Assembly (NCBI RefSeq): GCF_030463565.1
Contig: NC_134655.1
Location: 3,546,372-3,610,371, forward strand
Length of the DNA: 64,000 bases
Reading direction: 5' to 3'
DNA from: Pelecanus crispus
Lineage: Eukaryota; Chordata; Aves; Pelecaniformes; Pelecanidae
The translations under genes and the position numbers were made by a program. This document shows, in pieces, positions 36,661-64,000 of the stretch (positions within the stretch are counted from its first letter, which is position 1; each line of letters opens with the position of its first letter). The notes under the pieces are model-generated. The model did no database searches and was not told where the DNA came from. It saw nothing but the letters and a program-made list of their open reading frames with translations.

Positions 36661-39600
36661 CCTTTGGGTAAGAGCAGGGAACCGTAGAGAGCAGGCAGAA
36701 AAGTGTACTCCAAAGTTACAGGAAAAAAACCCAGCTTTTGCTGTTGCTGAGTTGGGATCAGGTGTGGAGCACTCTGATCTTGTTTAAAAAAAGAAAAAGT
36801 AATAAAAAAATCTTAGCACCCGTGGGGGAAGAGTGGATTTACCACCTGGCAAAAGACCAGCGCATTTCTGATTTGGGGAAGTAGGGATGGCAAGAGAAAA
36901 TTTGTATGGAAGGCCGCTGGCCCCATCCCAGAGTGCTCAGGTGGCGTTTTGAAGGGATGTTTCTGTGAAGCAATCTCAAAAGGCTGACCTGGAGACCAGG
37001 GCCCAAGATGGTGCCTGTGGGAGGCGGACGGTTCTGCGGGAGCACTTTGGCTATGTCTTGCCTTGCGAGGCACAGGGCAGCAGGTTTTCCAGCCCGAGCG
37101 GGGCGCTACCCGTCACATCCCTTCCCTGTTCCTCAGGCACTGGAGAGCTCAGTGCATTTCCTGCTGCAAGCACTGCTGGCGTTGACTGAGCAAGAGCTGG
37201 GGCAAGGGTAATTATTTTTGATTTGTGCTTAAGGAGCAGTGCGTTACCTGTGGTTTCTGCGCGTTGAGTGAAGTTCAGTTTAGCACATCTCAGTGCTTAA
37301 GTGGCATAAGATCGTGGTGTGTTATTAGTTGCTGACAGTGCACCATCAAAACACGAACGTGCAGGTTTCCTTCATTAGGGGAATATTGTGTAGCTCTAAC
37401 TCTTTGTGTTTGCAGCTGCTAGGGATACCTTGCAGAAGTATCTTCCCCAGAAAATACTCGGGAAGTTCCCCTGCCTTCTGCTTTCACAAGTTCTGGGATG
37501 CCTACATCCTCGATCAAAACCATTTCGGCAGGATCTACGCTTAAAATATTTGCTGCTCCAGTTATTACGGAAAATCTTTCTAGTAGTGATGAAGTTTATA
37601 TTAGCAAGGAAGAAGTTTTGCTGGTATGGTTTACACAAGGTTTCCTAAGTAATATACCCCAAAACAATTATTTCCTAGTGTAACTGCATCTGCTTTAGAG
37701 TGGTTGCTGGAATAGTTACATTGAAAGAAATCAATTCCTGAGTGACATAGTTGTGGCAACAAAACCATACATGTAGGCCAGGACTTAGCCAATCAATGCT
37801 GCGCTAAAACGAACGTAGTAATATCTTCCTCCCAGTGTGGTGGTGAGGCGTAATTAATCATCTTACAAGTAATTAAAGGTTTTTACAAGGTGTGCATGAA
37901 AAACCCAGGTGGTTATGATAAAAGAACAACACCAAAACCACTTTTATAACATCCTTGCTTTCTAAAAATTTGGTGGTCTGGATCTTCTGTTGGGTTTTAC
38001 TTTTTTAAAAAGAATGCAGACCCATCTTTTTAACCCAGTCTACCTATTGAGATCACCAAATTGGCTTGCTCCGTGATACTGGGTTGTCCCAGTAGTGCAT
38101 TAGGTTTGTTCCCTCCCTTGAGCCACAGCATCTCAGAACAAGCATTGCCAGCTCTGTTAGGCTGACTGACAACTGATAAATTAACTGTATTTTAACTGTT
38201 TCTTTTTATAAAGGAAAAAAAAAAAAAGCAGCCCTTTGAAAAAAGGAGGGCCCATGCCTGCTTGCTTCCTGTATTCTGTGACTAGTCCCATTAAATTCTG
38301 TAACTGCTTTGTGAAATAAGAAGAGCTCCTCCATATGGGGGCTTAAAATAGTTTAAATTGTGGTAATGCTAGAAAAAGCCAGAAAATTCCATGCTAAAGT
38401 TAGGCCGTAGTGATTGTTTTCTTCTCTACATCCTTCTCCACCTGCGGTTTTTATTTGTGTCGACTTAGGATACAAATTTTCAAGATGCCAGGATGGACAT
38501 ATGAGGAAAAACTACCTTAAGGTAGCATAAAATGGATGTATCTGTTCGGGGAGTGTATTGCCATTGTTTTCAGGACTTAAGCTTTTAGGTTCAAATTTTG
38601 ACTTGATTTTTAATGTGGATGGTGATTCTAATCTTTTTTTATCTCACCAGCAATTAAAACAGCCTGATCCTATCTGTAGGGACAAATGATGCACTGTCAA
38701 CGTTTTGCTCCCTTCTGATAATGCACATGAAACTGGTTTGCGTGTTTGAAGATTACATTTTACTCTCACATGGTTTTCATTATCTGAGAGCCCCGAGGAG
38801 AGGCCTGGACTAAATCAGTGAAGGAATGGAGAAACCACACAATGCAATGAAAATGGTGCTGAGGCATACTTGGGATAGTTGTGGGACAGGGGCTGCTGAC
38901 GACAGAAGCAGGGCTCTGCCTGAGTGCTAGCAGCAGCAAGAAGTGGAGCATTCTTAAAAGACAAAACAAAAGTTGATGTTGAATTAAAATTGCGGCTTGG
39001 GTTTACAACAATTCCCCAGTTTTACAAGGATAATTACTGGAAATCTGTGAAGTTCGAAGCAGATGAATCTTGCTCGGTATGTGCTGGGAGGCAGTCCTCT
39101 GAAAAGAGACCTGATGTGACTAAGCCTGTGTGAGCTTGATCTGGTTTTATCAAGAAGACATCTAAAAGGTGAGATCTTGGCCTTTATGAAGTTCGTAGCA
39201 GAGCTCCCGTTGCCTGTGCTGGAAGTAGTGTTTCGTTACATATGCAGAAATTGCAGTACATGCCACTAAAGGGTTGTCTCTCTGCAGATGTGCGAGTAGT
39301 GCTTGGAGGTGCTGCGTAACAGTTTAAGTAATGGAATGGCGTGATGGATTCACGTAGAAATAGTCCCAGTAAAAACAGCTGGATGAGTATACCTGGACTG
39401 GTTTTGCTATTAGACCAATATATTCAGACTAAATCCTCCTGCCCCTCTGACTTTTGAAATTTTATGGAGGAACTTGAAATTCCATCGCATTCTTATCAAA
39501 ATGCTTAAAAGCCATAAAGCATTCCTATTTATACCAGGCTCTGTAAGTGTTTATTCTCTTTTTCTTTTGTTTTTTTCTTTTGTAATATAAAACCTAAATT

Positions 39601-42600
39601 ATGTTGGTGAAGATTATAGGTACTTCCCTGTGAAGAAATTGATACTTTATAGTGAGGGAGCAGTAATGCAAAGGTCAAGTAAGGTCTTTTCAGTTTTTTC
39701 CATAGAGATGTTATTTAGAGGGGGTCTTCCTATGTTGATGTCTTATTTATCTCAAGCCAGACCAAACGACTTGCTGCTTTTTCTTCAGGCCTGCCAGGCT
39801 TTCTTGTGCTGTTCTGTGCTCAAATCCCAATACCAGGAGCGTTTGAGGAGAATGCTTGGTGGCTCTCGGCGAGGCAGCCTAGTCCTTGCTGAAGGTGGAC
39901 TTGGTTTGGCCGGGAGAGTTGTTAGAACAGTCATCAGTCTTCGGGTGTTCTGGTGGCCTCTTGCTATAACTGCCCCATGATCTAATATAATGGGTATGCA
40001 TATTATTTGCACCCCTCCGGGTGACATTGTTCTTGTTTTTAGTTAAAAGAAGGAAGTTTTTCTTGTTTGCCCAGTGACTCTGTCCTTCTGGCATGAAGAT
40101 GAGTAATGTTGGCACTGCTCCATGCACCTGCTCGGTGCCACCCTCCGAGATCACCTGAGCCGCAGTCAGCAGATCTAGGCAAGCAGGGATGGGATGGTTG
40201 AATGAAAGCTGGGGAAGTGTTTATGGTTGGGAGTCTGAAACCCACTTTTGGTTAGGAGCAGGTGCTAAAATGCTATCACTGCTCTGGGATTCGTTGTGTG
40301 CCGCCTTGCCGGTTTGGGTGTTGGCGCCAGATATTGGGAACCTTTATTCTCAAGGACTATCCTAGTGTGTATTCTCTCCCCTCCTCCTCCTTGGGTAGGG
40401 CTGAAATGAAATGAAGAGCATTCAGTGATAACCTGCACTATTCATTAAATAATTCTGGACCTCACCCTTGTGAGTCTGGTGCTCCTAGCCACATCAAAGT
40501 GAGTGTGTGTGCAGAATAGCCATGTTTCCAGTGGTCTTACAGACACTCACGTTAAGCGAATTTTGCAGGGTCTGGCAATCAGCCTGCTGGGTTTTGCGTA
40601 GGCCGTGTAGCAAAGGCATATTTCTATTAAACAGCAGGTGACTCAGCATGTGAGCTGGTCTCTGCGATTGCCCGGGGACTTCACAGCCAGTCCTTTCTAT
40701 ACTATCTCTGTTTTGTGTTCCCCTCCTCTATTACAGTGTGCAGGTATGTCTGAAGATAACTCTGCACCTAAAAAAACAACCCAAGACTTCATCTAACTGA
40801 TAGCATCCCATCACCTGCTGCCAACCAAGATAAGCAGGATCACATGCACATCTTTTAAGAAAAACACAGAATTACTTAAAAAAATTTCCTGCTTGAGTTT
40901 GAAGACTGGCACTGGATTGGTTTGTATATGAGTGACACAAAATTTAGTAGTAAAACTGAAAGTGCTTAACTGTACTCCAGCCCTTTTGAGGTAGTGAACC
41001 TGTTCCCATCCCACCTGATGCGTAAGCTAATTAGCTTCTTGGCTAAGCAGTAATTCTGGGCAAGTATGTACAGGCTGTCCTCACAGGGACTCTTGCATTC
41101 CTCTTAGTTTCACAAGCTAAAGAAAGATGCTTCTCTTCGCTTGTGAGGTTATTATTGCTCCATGCGGGTTAATTGAGCTATAGCATTATAGCCACTCATC
41201 AAACAGTGGTGAGTAGCTCACTTGTCTAAGCTTGTTTATTTTTATAATGCTGAAAAATATTTGCATGCTGCACAGAAATGTGCTGCTTTGGTTCCTTCCA
41301 GCCTGGCAGTATTATCATTTTAAATTCTTCATTAATCTTTCTTCCTCACGAGGGACTGGCAAAGCTCCTGTGCATAATTACATGATGTTTAAGACAGAAG
41401 CCTCAGCTACTGTGTTTTTACACAATGCCCTGCAAACATGGGTCTTCTCTTTCTTAAATAGTACCTACACTACCTCCCTTTTTATGCCCATTCTTGATCT
41501 CAGCATGGTTATGTGCAACACTATTTGCAACTCCTGTGTTAGTTCTACCAGTTCTAGACTCTGATGTTTTGCTCGAGAACATACAACTACAAAGTTGCCA
41601 TGGATAATTTCAGACTAGCAGTTAGGGTAAGGTAGTAAGATTGTAGAGCTATGATGCTGAGGAACAAGTAGCAAAATTGGTTCAGCCTGGGAAATCTACC
41701 TCACAGTGGTTCCTTGGAACAGAATTGGTCTAAAACTGAATTTTCCACTTGAAAAGCAAGGTGTTTCTAGGCTTTGTGGTTATGAAGAGTGCACCATCCA
41801 ATCCATAAGCCAGTACAGTTTTGCAGAGTTGTTGGTAGTCTGAATTCAGCCATATCCATCCTAATAGATTGAGGCTAAACCCCCAAATGTGTCCGTTTAA
41901 AATGTCTACAGAACCTATTCCAATTTCCTTCCAGCTCTATCATGACAACTTTTCCAGTGCACCTCACTAATTTCCATCTTTGGCACACTGAAAACTGAAA
42001 TTGCTGGAAGAGCCTAACACAGATAGAATTTGGTGTCCAAATAAGTAACACATGGGCTTCAGTACCAATGTATTGTTCATTTTTTTGTTTCATTACATAA
42101 AAAAGTTAACTCACTGGCTCTGCCATGAGTTTCCAGCTTGCTCAGAAAGCAGATTCCAGGAATGCTGCCACCCAAGTTAGTTGCACAATATTTTCTTTGT
42201 TAATTAAAAATAATGGGATAAAACTGGAAAAAATAGGCTTAATGCTGACAGTTGGTATTTAAAGTGGATTTGTTGGCCAGAATATCTTCATATTGTATCT
42301 CAGTCCACCTTTTGTTTTGGATTTCCAGGCTGATTCCTAGTTTACATCCACACTAAAATTAGTAGTACTCAGTTCCAGCAAATACTTTCGGTGTGAACTG
42401 TGCCCTCCCTTCATCGGATCAGCGGAATAAGCTTGTGTTGCTGTGAAGTGAAACTCTGTGTGTGAAATGGTTGCATACAGAATTACTTCCTTGAACGTTT
42501 GAAGGAGTTAAACATGCACAGATTGGATTTGTCTGTTGAGAAAATCTTTAAGGCAGAGAGGCAGAATGTCAAGCTGGGTTGTATCTTTGTATTAAAAAAA

Positions 42601-42735
42601 TAAACACCACCACCCCCCCCTTAGATTTTTCCAGTTGAGACAAAAGAAATCTTTGGGTGGAAAGGCAGCATCGTATTGCATAATAAAAGCCTTTTTATGC
42701 TCTAATAGAAAGGGTTGCTTAGGGCAACTTTGTTT

Positions 42736-42736
42736 A

Positions 42737-42757
<21 letters not shown>
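42736..42757 (+). repeat. A22 homopolymer
   Basis: Twenty-two A followed by GAAGAAAAG. No retroelement body is recognisable upstream. Confidence 0.85.
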
Positions 42758-42767
<10 letters not shown>

Positions 42768-43489
42768 CAGTGATGATACTGGTATGAGAGGGACAAGGAA
42801 TCCCTAACTTCTGTTGTGCAACACTGGGAAAAGAGGCTAGAAATTGCTCTGGTTATCTGCTATCTTAATGCCTGGTTTAAAGGTTCTTTACTGCATATTT
42901 GCTGGCAGCTGTTTTCAATATATCCCTCTCAAGCTAAGTCACCAGTTAAGAATTTGACATTAGATGTTTTTTTCAACCACCATCTTGAAGTACCATACCA
43001 CACAACACAGCCTTGTTCCCTAGTTAGATATTGTTCATGTGCCTTGAAATTGCTGTTGACACCTCAAGTATTTAACTTGCAGATCGGAGATAATTTTTGT
43101 TGGGTGTGGATATGTGCCATAATAAGACAGAGACAGAAGTATCCACGTCTGCATTCCTTCACTACATCTGTTCACTGTATTTTTTGCAACAATCCAGGAA
43201 ATGAGGTTAAATTATACATCTCAGTATTTTTAATTTCACTAGTTCTGTTTTAATTGCCTGCCCTTAAAGTATAAGCACACTGAATGCACAAGTATGCTCC
43301 GTTCCTTTTGTGTCGTTTGCCTTTTTCTTTAGGACACCTTCAGCAGTAGATTTAACTGCTTCTTGAGTAACACACCTAAATACACATTTTTCTACGTTCT
43401 CCTGATTCTCCCCTCAATGGTTAAAGTTTCTTTAGTGCTTTATATTCTGAAAGGGAAAAGTAATGCAATTAAAGAATGTTTTGGGAATT

Positions 43490-43650
43490 GGAGCTCTGCT
43501 CTGCAATATATTTCTGGCATATACTTTGTCAGTGTCCTTTTCTTCCGCTCACTTTCCCAGTCTGTAAAATAAAGCTAATATTCGTATACTGATCATTCTC
43601 ACAGTCATTTCTGAGGCATAATTTGTTGACGTTTGTAAAGCATTTAACCA
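43490..43650 (+). repeat. MIR-like (CORE-SINE) copy
   Basis: The order GGAGCTCTGCTCTGCAAT ... TTTCCCAGTCTGTAAAATAAAGCTAATA ... ATTCTCACAGTCATTTCTGAGG ... TTTGTAAAGCATTT follows the + strand of MIR (GGCTCTGCCAC ... TTTCCTCATCTGTAAAATGGGGATAATA ... GTTGTGAGGATTAAATGAG ... TGTAAAGCGCTT). It is the best preserved of the SINE scraps here. Confidence 0.6.
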
Positions 43651-45233
43651 TACCGCCTTTCATCAAAGGATTTCTGCTGATACAGTTTGAAATATACAGC
43701 ACCACTGGAAAAGGAGCCATAAGCACAGGGTATGATCATCTGTGCTGCAGCTTTCATTCTTAGCAAAAAATAAAACAATGGAGTTAAAGAATTAGCAGGT
43801 TTTAATCACTGTTTCACTTGGAGGCACAGATGGGACGGAGCATTACTTGGCAACATTTAATCTTGGAGCAGAAATTGTCATGATTAAAGCAGCAGCTGGA
43901 GTAGATTGCTAGGGACAGGGGGGTTCATTCATCCTAAAGGGATCAGAATTGTTGGGCTCTGGGAGAAAACAAGAAGCTACAAAAGAAAAATCTGAAATAA
44001 GGGCCAAGGTTTATTATTTCTAGGGTCTTATCTGCTGATTAAAATGGTGTTTTCAATGCTTTCCTCAGAATTATTTTGGAAGCGAGGAGAGTATCAAGTG
44101 ATCTGGCCTACTGAAGAGGAGACTGAAGCCGTCTCTGAGTGGAGATTTTGGACTTGCAGGAGGAAGGCTCTGTGTGTCCCCTCCATGTGGCAGAACTGCT
44201 CCTCCTTACCAAGGAAGTCAAAGTGAAGGAAATAGGTATGTGCCACTTCAAATAGGATTTCAGAAGAATTACGTGTTCCAGGCCAGTTAACAGGGCCTGA
44301 ACTCCTAGTTTGGTGAGGTAGCGTGGAATAAGGTGGATTTTAACCTCCTCTTCATTAACGTTTGCAGAAGGGTTCTGTCTGCCTGATGCGTCGAGGCCTT
44401 GTGTTATGGGGGTAGACTCCTGCCGTAGGCTGGCCTGAAGGAAGAAACTGGGTGGTTGTGGAGATGCAGAACAAAGCAGACCCTTCAGGTCTCCTGACTG
44501 CTGCAGTCCATCCTTGGTTCTGCCACGGAACAAACTGTTGGGAGCAAGTTACCTTTTGCTAAGGGACAATGTTATACAGAAAAAAGGTGTCAAAGTGCTA
44601 GAATACCAACGTGCCTTCTGCTGTCAGGGCAGAGCCACAGCTTAGCCAACAAGTAAAGCATACTCTATTCTGAACTGTTCTAGCTCAAAAGTAGCTCTGC
44701 TTTTAGTTAAATGTCTCAAAGGTATCATTAATTTCGGATGTTTCAACTCACGCAAGGCCAATGGGCTTGGGTTTCCACGACAAATTCCTGACTCCACTGA
44801 AGACTGAGCAAAGTCAAATCACCGTTGACCACTGACTTAATCTGTACTTAGGATGTGCTTGACATTGGCTCTGTGTTTCTCTCATTGGTACACAGTGTTT
44901 TTTCCTGCCACTCAGAGGTCTTTTTCTGTTCCTTAGATCAGACAACTCTTTTTTCCCTCCTCTTGCATTTGCATGCATTCAGCTGACGACATTTAGATGT
45001 GTGAGGATTTGGTTGCCTTTGTATAGCAGGAAGTATAGCAGGAGTCCTCACTTGCACCAGTACGTTGTGTTTTCTGCAGCAGGGAAACTAGGTGCTGATG
45101 TCACTCTGGGTATTTCATAACTCTGAAAACCTGCTGGCTAACAAGTTACTCATTAGTTGCTTTAAACTATCTAAGCTAAGAGATTTCTTTGCTTCCTTTC
45201 AACCACATACTATCTCAGTGTCTCAGTGGGCCT

Positions 45234-45236
<3 letters not shown>

Positions 45237-45265
<29 letters not shown>
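45237..45265 (+). repeat. T29 homopolymer
   Basis: Twenty-nine uninterrupted T near the end of the intron before the first AMOT coding exon. It is about 435 bases from the acceptor, too far to be the polypyrimidine tract. Confidence 0.9.
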
Positions 45266-45746
45266 CTTCCCTTAAAACTGACAAATTGCTCATTCCACCC
45301 TTTAATCCTTGTCTGCCTGGAAATACGGGAAGTGTATTTCACTGTTGGTAGCCCTAAGTGTAAAGCAAAACAGGTCTTAGGCATTTTTACCATCATCCTG
45401 TGAATTATAGGTCTCCTTTCTGCCTGAAAGCAGCCTTGCTGTCTGAGGTATTCGGCATGCATCCCTACAGCTTGCAGTCGATTGATATTCCTATAAACTT
45501 GCAAGTCACCTTTCATCACCTTTCAAGGCTTTGCCCCCTGGCATGCACGTCCTTCTTAGGTCAAGGGCCTTAATGACCCTCATTGTTACAGGAACCTTTG
45601 GTAATCTAACCTGCTTTTTCTCTGTATTTCAAGCCATTGCTCTTAAATGTCTCTTGCTTGATCCACTCAGGCGCTAATAACCGTGTCTCCTTTCCTTAGG
45701 TCAAGGGCAGCTTTTACATTCCACCCAAAAGGCACCACAGTTTGAG

Positions 45747-59913
<14,167 letters not shown>

Positions 59914-60399
59914 GTAAGGATGCTGGGAGAGAGAAATTAGGGTAGCTTGGGTTCCAGTAGAAGTGACTGTGGGAAGGAGTTTGTCCTGTGCAAATTATAA
60001 GGAAATCTGCTTGCTTCAAAGCTATTTAGGTCGGCTTAGCTTTGTGTTGATTAGCTAAACCGCTGAACTGCGCACAGATAAGCCACAAATCTGTATTTCC
60101 TTGGAAGTGCTTTCGTCTAAGCAGTCATGTTTCGTTTTCTTTTTGTTTCAACTGATAAAAGTGGGCTAGAACTGAAATCCCAGCCCTGGCAACCTCCTGA
60201 ACTTGGCAGAAATTCAGATCTGGATGGACTTTTAACTAATATCAAATGAATGCAGCTTGTCCCCTTGCCAGGTGTTCCACTTACACCAGGATATCGTGGT
60301 GCACAGTGCAGATCACCGTCTGTGCCCAGCATTCGTAATAAGCTGGGCATGACCTTGGTTGTTTTCTCTCCCTTTCCTCCCAAGAGGGGGTAATGCATT

Positions 60400-61600
60400 T
60401 GAGCTGCTTAGCTGGGCAGCTTTCACAGCAGTTTCTGTTGTAGCCTTGTCCCTGCCACTCACACATGGCTCTCACCTCGCTGCCCTTCTGCGTCACAGTG
60501 TCCGTCCTCTTTCCTCCGGCCTACTCCTTTCCTCTCAGGCTCCATTTTCCAATCCCAGCCTCTGCTTCCTTTATTCCTACTCTTCCTCCATAGAGAGCCT
60601 CTGGAGGAAATCTCGTGACCAAGCACACTTCCTCCACTGCAGATTTGTTCTCTCCTCCTTCAATTCTGCCATCTTCCTGCCTACTAGCACTCACCATCAC
60701 CCTCGGTTGAATACAGTGCCTGTATCCACCTGCATCTTGCTGTCTTCAGAGACATTCCTCAAACCCTCCCCTTGCCTCCTTCTACTCGTCTCTCTGTTCA
60801 GGGTGCCATTGTGCCAAGAGAGGAGGAATGATCAAATACAAAGTGAACATCCTCCTACCTTATCTTGCCTGCCTTCCTCCTCTCCCAGGTACAGATGTAG
60901 CCACCTTCTTAATTTTCGCCTGCTCTTCTCTAAACTCTGTATTTGCCTCAGTAGCCCTTCCCCTGGCTCTTCCTTTGTTTCTTTCCCTGGGGTCCTTAAT
61001 TTTTGCCCCTTGCTGTGCCTTTCTTTTAATTTCTTCAGCTTCATGGGAGCCCTCCCTCAATCTGTCCCCTCCTGGATCTGCTCTGCTCATTCAGGATGTT
61101 ATTGCAGGGTTACCTGCTGTCACACCTTATTAGCCTTTCTCCACCTTGCTTCCCTTTCTCCACCACATCAAATTCAAGCAGTTCCTTTTTGCTTTCCAGG
61201 CCCCTCATGGTTTACACAACCCTGTTTTTCTTCTCCCCTTGTTGCTAAGAGGATGTCTTCTACCTTTGTCCTTCTCAATTTCCACCCACCCCTTTCTCCC
61301 CACCCCAAACAAGCACTACTGTGCTTTCTCCCAGGCTGTCCTCACCTTCACTGCAAACACTGGCAAGGCCACTTGGAAGCATCCCTTGCTGTGATGCTCA
61401 CAACATGGTTGGCAGGGGCTAGGCCACTGGTCATGCTAACCCAGAGACTGTCTACGTGTGTCTTTCTGCCTGTTGTCTCCAGTCCCAGACCCAGGCTGTG
61501 AGCTTTGAGGGCAGGGAGCTTTCATTTGTACAGCACTGAGCATCGCCAGGCTGGGGTCCCTCACTGGGGAACCAGGAACAAATTATAATATTAAAAAAAG
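60400..61600 (+). repeat. Probable ancient CR1/L3-type LINE 3' fragment in AMOT intron
   Basis: The 3' end, GAGCTTTGAGGGCAGGGAG ... TTTGTACAGCACTGAGCATCG ... GGGGTCCCTCACTGGGG, then AAATTATAATATTAAAA, follows the tail layout of old L3/CR1-like LINEs (AAGCTCTTTGGGGCAGGGA ... TTTGTACAGCGCCTAGCAC ... GGGGCCCTG ... AAATAATAATAA). The preceding kilobase is pyrimidine-rich, as in the 3' part of such elements. The tail is the better supported part; the upstream limit is a guess. The 380-codon open frame at 60,359-61,501 falls here and is not a gene. Confidence 0.5.
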
Positions 61601-64000
61601 AAGAACAGAGGAATACTTAAATATCACTGGCCACATTCAGCCTTGCTCAGAGTTGACGAGTCCATTGATTTCACTGAAATTGCAGCATCAACCTGGCACC
61701 TTTGTTGCTCAGGGGGACAGGGAGCATTAGCTTATAGGGTAATTTAAACGTGACATGATTCTCTTTGGCTCTAAAACTATTCTGTCATTTGATTCTGCAA
61801 TGTATTGGAGCTCTTTGGCTTTCATTCAGATTTCAGCACTTTATTACACTAAAAGTCTGATGTGCGACTGACTTTAAGTACACAGGACATCCTTGTGGCT
61901 TCCCTGGAACTGCTTACATGCTTGGAGTCACCGTGTCTAGAGGTGCTGCGGTCAGCCAGCACACACAGCACTTGGCTAGGCTGAACCTCTGTGTAGGCAC
62001 TAATATTGGCTCCCTCACAGTAAAGTTGAAGCCTTTAGATAATAATAATTGTATGTTTTCTTCTCAAAAGATGTCTTGTTTTACTGGAAGAATTGGGTTC
62101 AGTGCTGTTGCAAAGTATTTCTGCCTAGGTAGAATAGTAAAATAGTTAAGTAACTCTGAGCTAGATTGCGTGATAGCTTAAAACCCACACATATGCTGAT
62201 ATACAGCGAAATGCCCTGGTCTTGATTGCATGAGGGCTTGTGGTCATTTGCATCCAACCTTTGCTCGAATCCCAGGGTGCACAGGAAGTGCCACCCATCC
62301 TGTTGTAGATAAATATGGAAGCGTCTCAGTGAGGGAGCAGGAATTAACTCTGCTTTTTCCTAGAGTTGAGGGGGAATAAGGGGAAACAGAAGGACTAAAG
62401 AGTCACTTTTGCAGGTTTCCCAAATCACTTTTTAATGAAATACTTAGGATTATAAAGCATTTGTTGCCTCATTAGTGTTAAATTGTGGGAACTTCTCAAA
62501 TCCCCAAGCTGTTTGGTAACTTTCCGAAAGACAGCCAAGCAAGCTGTTCAGTGCTCAGGGCACCATTTAGAAGGGACTGTAAATGTCGGCCTGAGTTAAT
62601 GACATTCAGTGACCAAGATACATGAACAATTTGTCAATTACTTCTTTTATTCCTGCCACTTTAATCTGAGTTACTAGTCCCTGTAATTGTCAGGAATTTC
62701 CAAACTAGTCCTGCAGAAGAGGGTGGAGTTTCTTAGCTAAGGTTTGGCAGCCACTCTGGCTCAGGGCCTGAGGGGGGTGTGCATATTTCGGTTGTTGTAT
62801 CCTGTAATGTAAGTTTTCAGCTTCTTTCCCCCCTGCCCCCTTCCATTTGGACTTCCTATTAAGCAGTTACCCTGCCTTATATTCACCAGATTCTTTCTAA
62901 AAAGAATATTTCTGTTCTAATGAGAGCTATGAGCCATATATCACTATAGCTGAATTTAAATGTTGCATTGGAATTGGAACGTCCAGATTCTTTTTAAAAT
63001 CCTTTGCCTGAATTGCCAGTTTGGGCAAAACCACCCAGCTGTAAAATGTAGATACTTGTCTACTCCTATGGAGCTTTGAGAGCTTTTATATATATTGCAT
63101 TTTAGCATCCAGGTTAGAGGGAAGGAAGAGATAAAGGGATGCTAAATGTGATGGAGAAAGGAATGATCTTGGAGATACCGAAGTACAGTGTGAAGCAGTT
63201 GGAAGCAAAAGGAGGCATTCCCAGAATACTTTCCCTGGTCTGTTAGCAGGGGTGAAATGACTCTTTAAATTTAGAACAAGCTGCCATTAAAGTTTTAGAT
63301 AGTGTGGAGTTTATTTCTGCAAAGCGCTGAAAAGGGTGAGTGATCATGGGTATTTAAAACAAACTTAAATATGTCTACAAACAGACTTGCTAAGTATATA
63401 TATGGTTTATATGCAATATTTAAACTTTACTGCTTCTCTACTATACATAAAGATACCCAGTAATTAACCCCTATTTTCACTTGTCCATTTTCATACTTCC
63501 CTTTAGATGTTCCACAGTTATGCATAAGTCAGCAGCTTATTAAAACTGTTTCTAGTGAAGTATTAGTCTGGTTTTTCAGATTATTTTCATTACGTGCAAT
63601 AAATTTGAGATAAATTGAATACATTTGAAATAAAATGCATGTTGCCTTAAAAACATATATCACAGTCAGAAATTGTCAGTGATAATATTTGCAGCTAAAG
63701 CAATGAAACATTCTCATTTTGGAGCAGGGATTGCCATGACGGTCTCAATTTTGATGTCAACATTTGAACGGCTGCAGTGTGCAGCAGGTGGGTAGCTGGT
63801 AGATGGTCACAGATGGCCTGTGTGTGTGAGCTTTTAAAACAGTCCTGTTACCATGCTTTCACCAACATCTGCTAGCATACACCTTGAGAGCCTTTAGCAA
63901 ACACAGCAGATGGTTAAACTTTGCTTTACTCTGGGCCAAAGGAAATGTTGCTGGATTTACAGAAAGGACCATCGTGACCAGCCTGCGACTCTGGGTAAAC
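61601..64000 (+). other. AMOT: AMOT intron, window end
   Basis: AT-rich intronic sequence with no recognisable exon on either strand. The next AMOT exon must lie beyond 64,000. Confidence 0.75.

Larger units (their letters stand above)
30473..45699 (+). other. AMOT: Presumed AMOT 5' intron
   Basis: About 15 kb with no recognisable coding exon. It holds a T9-G20 tract, an L3-like LINE tail, a CR1-like scrap, a MIR copy and several A/T homopolymers. A T29 run at 45,237-45,265 lies about 430 bases before the first AMOT coding exon. A few mid-length open frames (141 codons at 31,348-31,773 on +, 141 codons at 44,108-44,533 on -) show no known motif. Confidence 0.55.

Noticed and set aside
44108-44533. 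141-codon minus-strand frame upstream of AMOT
   Set aside because: No motif, no plausible promoter or splice context, and length compatible with chance.

Overview
This window is vertebrate nuclear DNA. Genes are split into exons with GT-AG introns, three CpG islands mark promoters, and all other sequence is AT-richer, intronic or intergenic, with a few very old SINE/LINE remnants. The PGK1 protein carries residues (for example KDHKITNN near position 31 and a C-terminal SNV) that I associate with bird/reptile rather than mammalian PGK1. Introns are compact and I saw no young CR1 copies or primate/rodent SINEs. A sauropsid, most likely a bird, is the best guess, and in birds this region lies on an autosome corresponding to part of the mammalian X. 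No bacterial, viral or CRISPR-like system is present.

Layout on the + strand. (1) 1-14,607: the complete PGK1 gene, with a CpG-island promoter, 11 coding exons (417 codons plus stop, every splice junction GT-AG and in phase), a 3' UTR and two AATAAA signals. The promoter holds a tandem hypoxia-response element about 100 bases upstream of a CCAAT box and GC boxes, the order I recall from the mammalian Pgk1 promoter. (2) 14,608-17,100: intergenic, nothing coding recognised. (3) 17,100-18,200: an orphan CpG island with a head-to-head pair of ZNF143/Staf-like sites, a YY1-like site and a probable first exon ending in a strong donor at 17,738. (4) 18,200-29,150: non-coding, with an AT-rich block around 23.9-24.4 kb that looks regulatory. 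(5) 29,150-29,920: a very strong CpG island, the best candidate AMOT promoter, with a probable non-coding first exon. (6) 45,700-59,913: five coding exons of AMOT (angiomotin, long p130-type isoform), covering residues 1-571. The rest of the gene lies beyond the window. (7) 59,914-64,000: AMOT intron holding an old CR1/L3-like LINE fragment that carries a misleading 380-codon open frame.

The two genes are functionally separate: PGK1 is a glycolytic enzyme, and AMOT is a junction/actin scaffold that binds YAP through its L/PPxY motifs. Their close head-to-tail adjacency is itself notable, because in human they sit far apart on Xq. The points most worth checking are the orphan ZNF143 CpG island, the possible ATGA uORF overlap at the AMOT start, the conserved PGK1 hypoxia element, and the PGK1-AMOT adjacency. 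I found no convincing undescribed system.
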